A stretch of 64,000 nt of DNA from an unicellular cyanobacterium SU2 (GTDB lineage Bacteria; Cyanobacteriota; Cyanobacteriia; Cyanobacteriales; Microcystaceae). Positions 62,048 through 64,000 of this stretch are shown piece after piece (position 1 is the first letter of the stretch; the number at the start of each line of letters is the position of its first letter). The stretch spans positions 145,828-209,827 of the forward strand of contig NEED01000081.1 in assembly GCA_002110465.1 (NCBI GenBank). Direction: 5' to 3'. The position numbers were made by a program, and so were the translations under genes. The notes under the pieces were generated by a model. The model was not told where the DNA came from. It was given only the letters and a program-made list of their open reading frames with translations, and did no database searches.

Positions 62048-63199
62048 TTAATTATTTAAAACCAATCGAGCTAAACTGGTACCAGGATAATAATAATCAA
62101 GTATTTGTTGATAATCATAACCCTGTTTAGCTAATTCATAAGCTCCCGTCTGGCTCATTCCCCTTCCCTTATGAGCGCGAGATACAATTTCGTCCGTAGC
62201 AGCATAAAGTGATTCTACCACACCGCCTTTATGGCTAAGAATTTGCCCTAGAGTTTCTTGAACGGCATGATGAGTTGTATTGTACTCACTATTGAGCCCT
62301 TTATAAACTTGCCAGCGTTGGGTATTACCTAAATCAAACCAAGCACTAGCAGGGCGAATCATATGTACTAAAGCATAGGAACGAGCGGCGATCGCTTGAG
62401 CTTTCAAAGCTTCAGTGGGAGCATTAGCGTGCATTTCACTCCCTACCACACTATATAGATAGTGCTCCAAGTCTACATAATTAATTCCTAACAGACTATT
62501 GCCTTGGGAAACTAATAAAATTTTTCCTCGATACCAACGATCACCTACAAAGATTAAGTTACCTGGGGTTGGTTTAACCCAAATTACTTCAGGAAGAGAC
62601 CACTTTCCTACGGACAAAGAACCGCTCTTAGGTCTTATAGACCATCCCTGGTTTCCTAATAGAGTCTTTAAAAGCTTACCATCTCTATCAAGAATAGTAG
62701 CTTGGTCAGACGCTCCAATCGTCGTTTGACGTTCATCTCGAAGTATAGCCACGCGAATTTCTAGGGCGGGGGGCTGATAGTTATCTGGAGCTGGTTCAAT
62801 AAATTTCTGAGGAGGTTTTGGGGGGCTAGAAGGGCGCGGAGATGGTTTTGAGATATTTTTTGAGGTTGAAGAGGATAGATTGGTCTTAGAATCTATTTTC
62901 TTGGTAGTTGAAGTTTGAGATAAAGTTGAATGATTATCCTGGGTATTAATGAGGGTAGGTTTTTTAAGTTGAGGTTTTTGTAATGTTTTTCTGGAAGGGG
63001 AATTCGGGGTTGGACTAAGATCTGAGATTGATTGAATCTGATTAAGAGGAGGTAAAGAAGAGGCTTTTTCTTGAGCTTTCTTTGAGGGTTCTGGCAGTGG
63101 CCAATGCATTAAAATAAGGGGAATAGTGGTAGTGCAAAGTAAAGGAATACTCCAGAGTCCAAAGCGGTTAATAAATTGGCTAACGGGTTGTTTTTTCAT
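62048..63199 (-). CDS. SpoIID/LytB-domain exported protein
   Basis: This 383-aa protein has an N-terminal membrane segment (FGLWSIPLLCTTTIPLILMH), a Ser/Pro/Lys-rich linker (about 45-150) and a SpoIID-type domain (about 150-383). Visible motifs are YSVVGSEMHANAPTEALKAQ and AIAARSYALVH, and the terminal VSRAHKGRGMSQTGAYELAK. SpoIID proteins cut denuded glycan strands (lytic transglycosylase) in spore formers; cyanobacterial homologues probably act on peptidoglycan, but the role is not established. Confidence 0.88.
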   Translation of the reverse strand: MKKQPVSQFINRFGLWSIPLLCTTTIPLILMHWPLPEPSKKAQEKASSLPPLNQIQSISDLSPTPNSPSRKTLQKPQLKKPTLINTQDNHSTLSQTSTTKKIDSKTNLSSSTSKNISKPSPRPSSPPKPPQKFIEPAPDNYQPPALEIRVAILRDERQTTIGASDQATILDRDGKLLKTLLGNQGWSIRPKSGSLSVGKWSLPEVIWVKPTPGNLIFVGDRWYRGKILLVSQGNSLLGINYVDLEHYLYSVVGSEMHANAPTEALKAQAIAARSYALVHMIRPASAWFDLGNTQRWQVYKGLNSEYNTTHHAVQETLGQILSHKGGVVESLYAATDEIVSRAHKGRGMSQTGAYELAKQGYDYQQILDYYYPGTSLARLVLNN

Positions 63200-63396
63200 G
63201 ATACAGGAACTTTAGTTAAGAGAGTAGGTAAACTCTAAGCTCTAAACAAAAATATTGATATTCACGATAGCAATTTATAATGACAAAAAAATTTTATCGC
63301 TCACCGCATTTTACCAAATTGTTTAAGTTAAGTAACTATTAACCCCAATCTTGTGTAAGATCAGGGTTCAACATCAATCTTGGATCAAATCTGGAA

Positions 63397-63729
63397 TTAC
63401 CACCCTTTTTCCGCTTGTGCTAAAACATAAGTCGCCACATCTTCAATTTGTTTATCTGTTAAGCGTCCTTTAAAAGCAGGCATAGCGGCCTTTCCGTTAG
63501 TGACTTGGTAAACAACTTTTTCGAGAGTATTGATCCCGTATTTATCCAAGTCATCCTTCTGTAGGGTTTTAGCTGCATTTACCACGTTTTTGCCGCCGAG
63601 ATGACAAGCATTACAGTTAGCACTAAATACGGCTTTTCCCGCCGCAGCATCACCAGCTAAAGCAGAGGAAGTGAAAGTTAAAGCGACGAAGATGAAAACT
63701 AGCAAAATTAGTGATAATAATCTTTTCAT
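63397..63729 (-). CDS. petJ: cytochrome c6
   Basis: It carries electrons between cytochrome b6f and photosystem I or cytochrome oxidase in the thylakoid lumen. The 110-aa precursor has a 25-residue signal peptide (ending SSALA) and a mature protein starting GDAAAGKAVF. The heme site is CNACH (Cys39, Cys42, His43), and the axial Met is Met83 in AAMPAFKG. Length is typical. In many cyanobacteria it replaces plastocyanin when copper is low. It is monocistronic with a GAGAACAC just upstream of the ATG. Confidence 0.96.
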   Translation of the reverse strand: MKRLLSLILLVFIFVALTFTSSALAGDAAAGKAVFSANCNACHLGGKNVVNAAKTLQKDDLDKYGINTLEKVVYQVTNGKAAMPAFKGRLTDKQIEDVATYVLAQAEKGW

Positions 63730-63875
63730 TGTGTTCTCCTAGTAAGACTATCATTGAAATCCTTTGTTTATTCATCTTGCCGGCAAAATATCTTATCTGT
63801 CAAAAGACGGGTTGTCAAATATAGTCTTTTGGAGAGTTAGTTTAATGGAGAGTTAGTCTAAACTTCAGGTACTAA

Positions 63876-63915
63876 CAAACAAAAAGAGGGAACCTTAATC
63901 TAGGTCACCTCTTTT
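63876..63915 (-). terminator. terminator of the rRNA operon
   Basis: On the minus strand AAAAGAGG and ACC pair with GGT and CCTCTTTT, and the stem is followed by a U-rich run. It lies about 15 bases after the 3' end of the 5S rRNA. Confidence 0.75.
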
Positions 63916-63929
63916 ATGCTGAAAACTAA

Positions 63930-64000
63930 TCCTGGCATCGAACTATTGTCCCAGTGGGCTACCCCACAAGTATCTTGGCCGCTGCCGCGTTTCACAAGCG
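63930..64000 (-). rRNA. rrf: 5S ribosomal RNA, 3' part (cut by window edge)
   Basis: Read on the minus strand, the sequence runs TTGTGAAACGCGGCAGCGGC, then TGGGGTAGCCCACTGGGA, and ends with TTCGATGCCAGGA, the conserved second half of cyanobacterial 5S rRNA. The 5' part lies outside the window. The 3' end is set where GCCAGGA should pair with the missing 5' end. 23S and 16S rRNA genes are expected further right. Confidence 0.93.

Overview
This window comes from a cyanobacterial chromosome, most likely a unicellular Cyanothece/Crocosphaera/Rippkaea-type organism (inference). The octamer GCGATCGC (HIP1) recurs throughout. The gene content is cyanobacterial: menD for phylloquinone, two CpcS/CpeS-type phycobiliprotein lyases, cytochrome c6 (petJ), a COP23-type protein, an SLH/OprB-type outer-membrane porin, a group 2 sigma factor, and the cyanobacteria-specific DUF3038/DUF4335 pair. 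Most of the window is ordinary housekeeping chromosome. The 3' half of a 5S rRNA gene is cut by the right edge on the minus strand, so an rRNA operon lies just beyond it.

Layout. 1-9 kb: menD, speD, a 61-aa protein, DUF4335/DUF3038, apt and metH. 8.9-10.2 kb: a REP-associated tyrosine transposase (RAYT) between two arrays of GTAG-headed palindromes. 10.3-11.5 kb: two type IV pilin-like genes. 11.8-17.8 kb: an orphan ribbon-helix-helix protein, a cupin/JmjC-like protein, a THUMP RNA methyltransferase overlapping a 2H phosphoesterase, a YciI-like protein, a K+-channel-like protein and a GNAT enzyme. 18-22.5 kb: a hybrid histidine kinase and a response-regulator/histidine-kinase fusion. 22.6-31 kb: an SDR enzyme, cysS, a repeat-rich gap with a PEP-CTERM gene remnant, ctaB, ctaA, a pilin-like gene and a TPR protein. 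31.5-42 kb: an EcsC-like protein, an MDR reductase, miaA, a sigma factor, YjbQ, prs, bioD, an ISAs1 transposase remnant and argS. 42-54 kb: secreted or membrane proteins, mobA, divergent lyases, COP23, a three-repeat protein, cobyrinate diamide synthase and the porin. 54-64 kb: pyk, hpnH, a BrnT/BrnA toxin-antitoxin pair, tex, a SpoIID-domain protein, petJ and 5S rRNA.

Functional links. ctaA and ctaB make heme O and heme A for cytochrome oxidase. speD and metH both draw on the S-adenosylmethionine/methionine cycle. The THUMP methyltransferase/2H phosphoesterase pair and miaA point to RNA modification. The two kinase genes probably form a phosphorelay. The pilin genes feed type IV pili. The lyases attach bilins to phycobiliproteins.

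The most unusual content lies between genes. There is a RAYT with about a dozen matching palindromes on both sides and single copies elsewhere, and a second, degenerate repeat family in three copies. At least five small inverted-repeat (MITE-like) elements are present, as are several heptamer tandem repeats. A repeat inserted inside the cobyrinate synthase gene is read in two frames. A 25-codon ORF ahead of the porin has a perfect Shine-Dalgarno sequence that could be masked by a hairpin. I saw no CRISPR array, prophage, complete tRNA gene or recognisable defence island.
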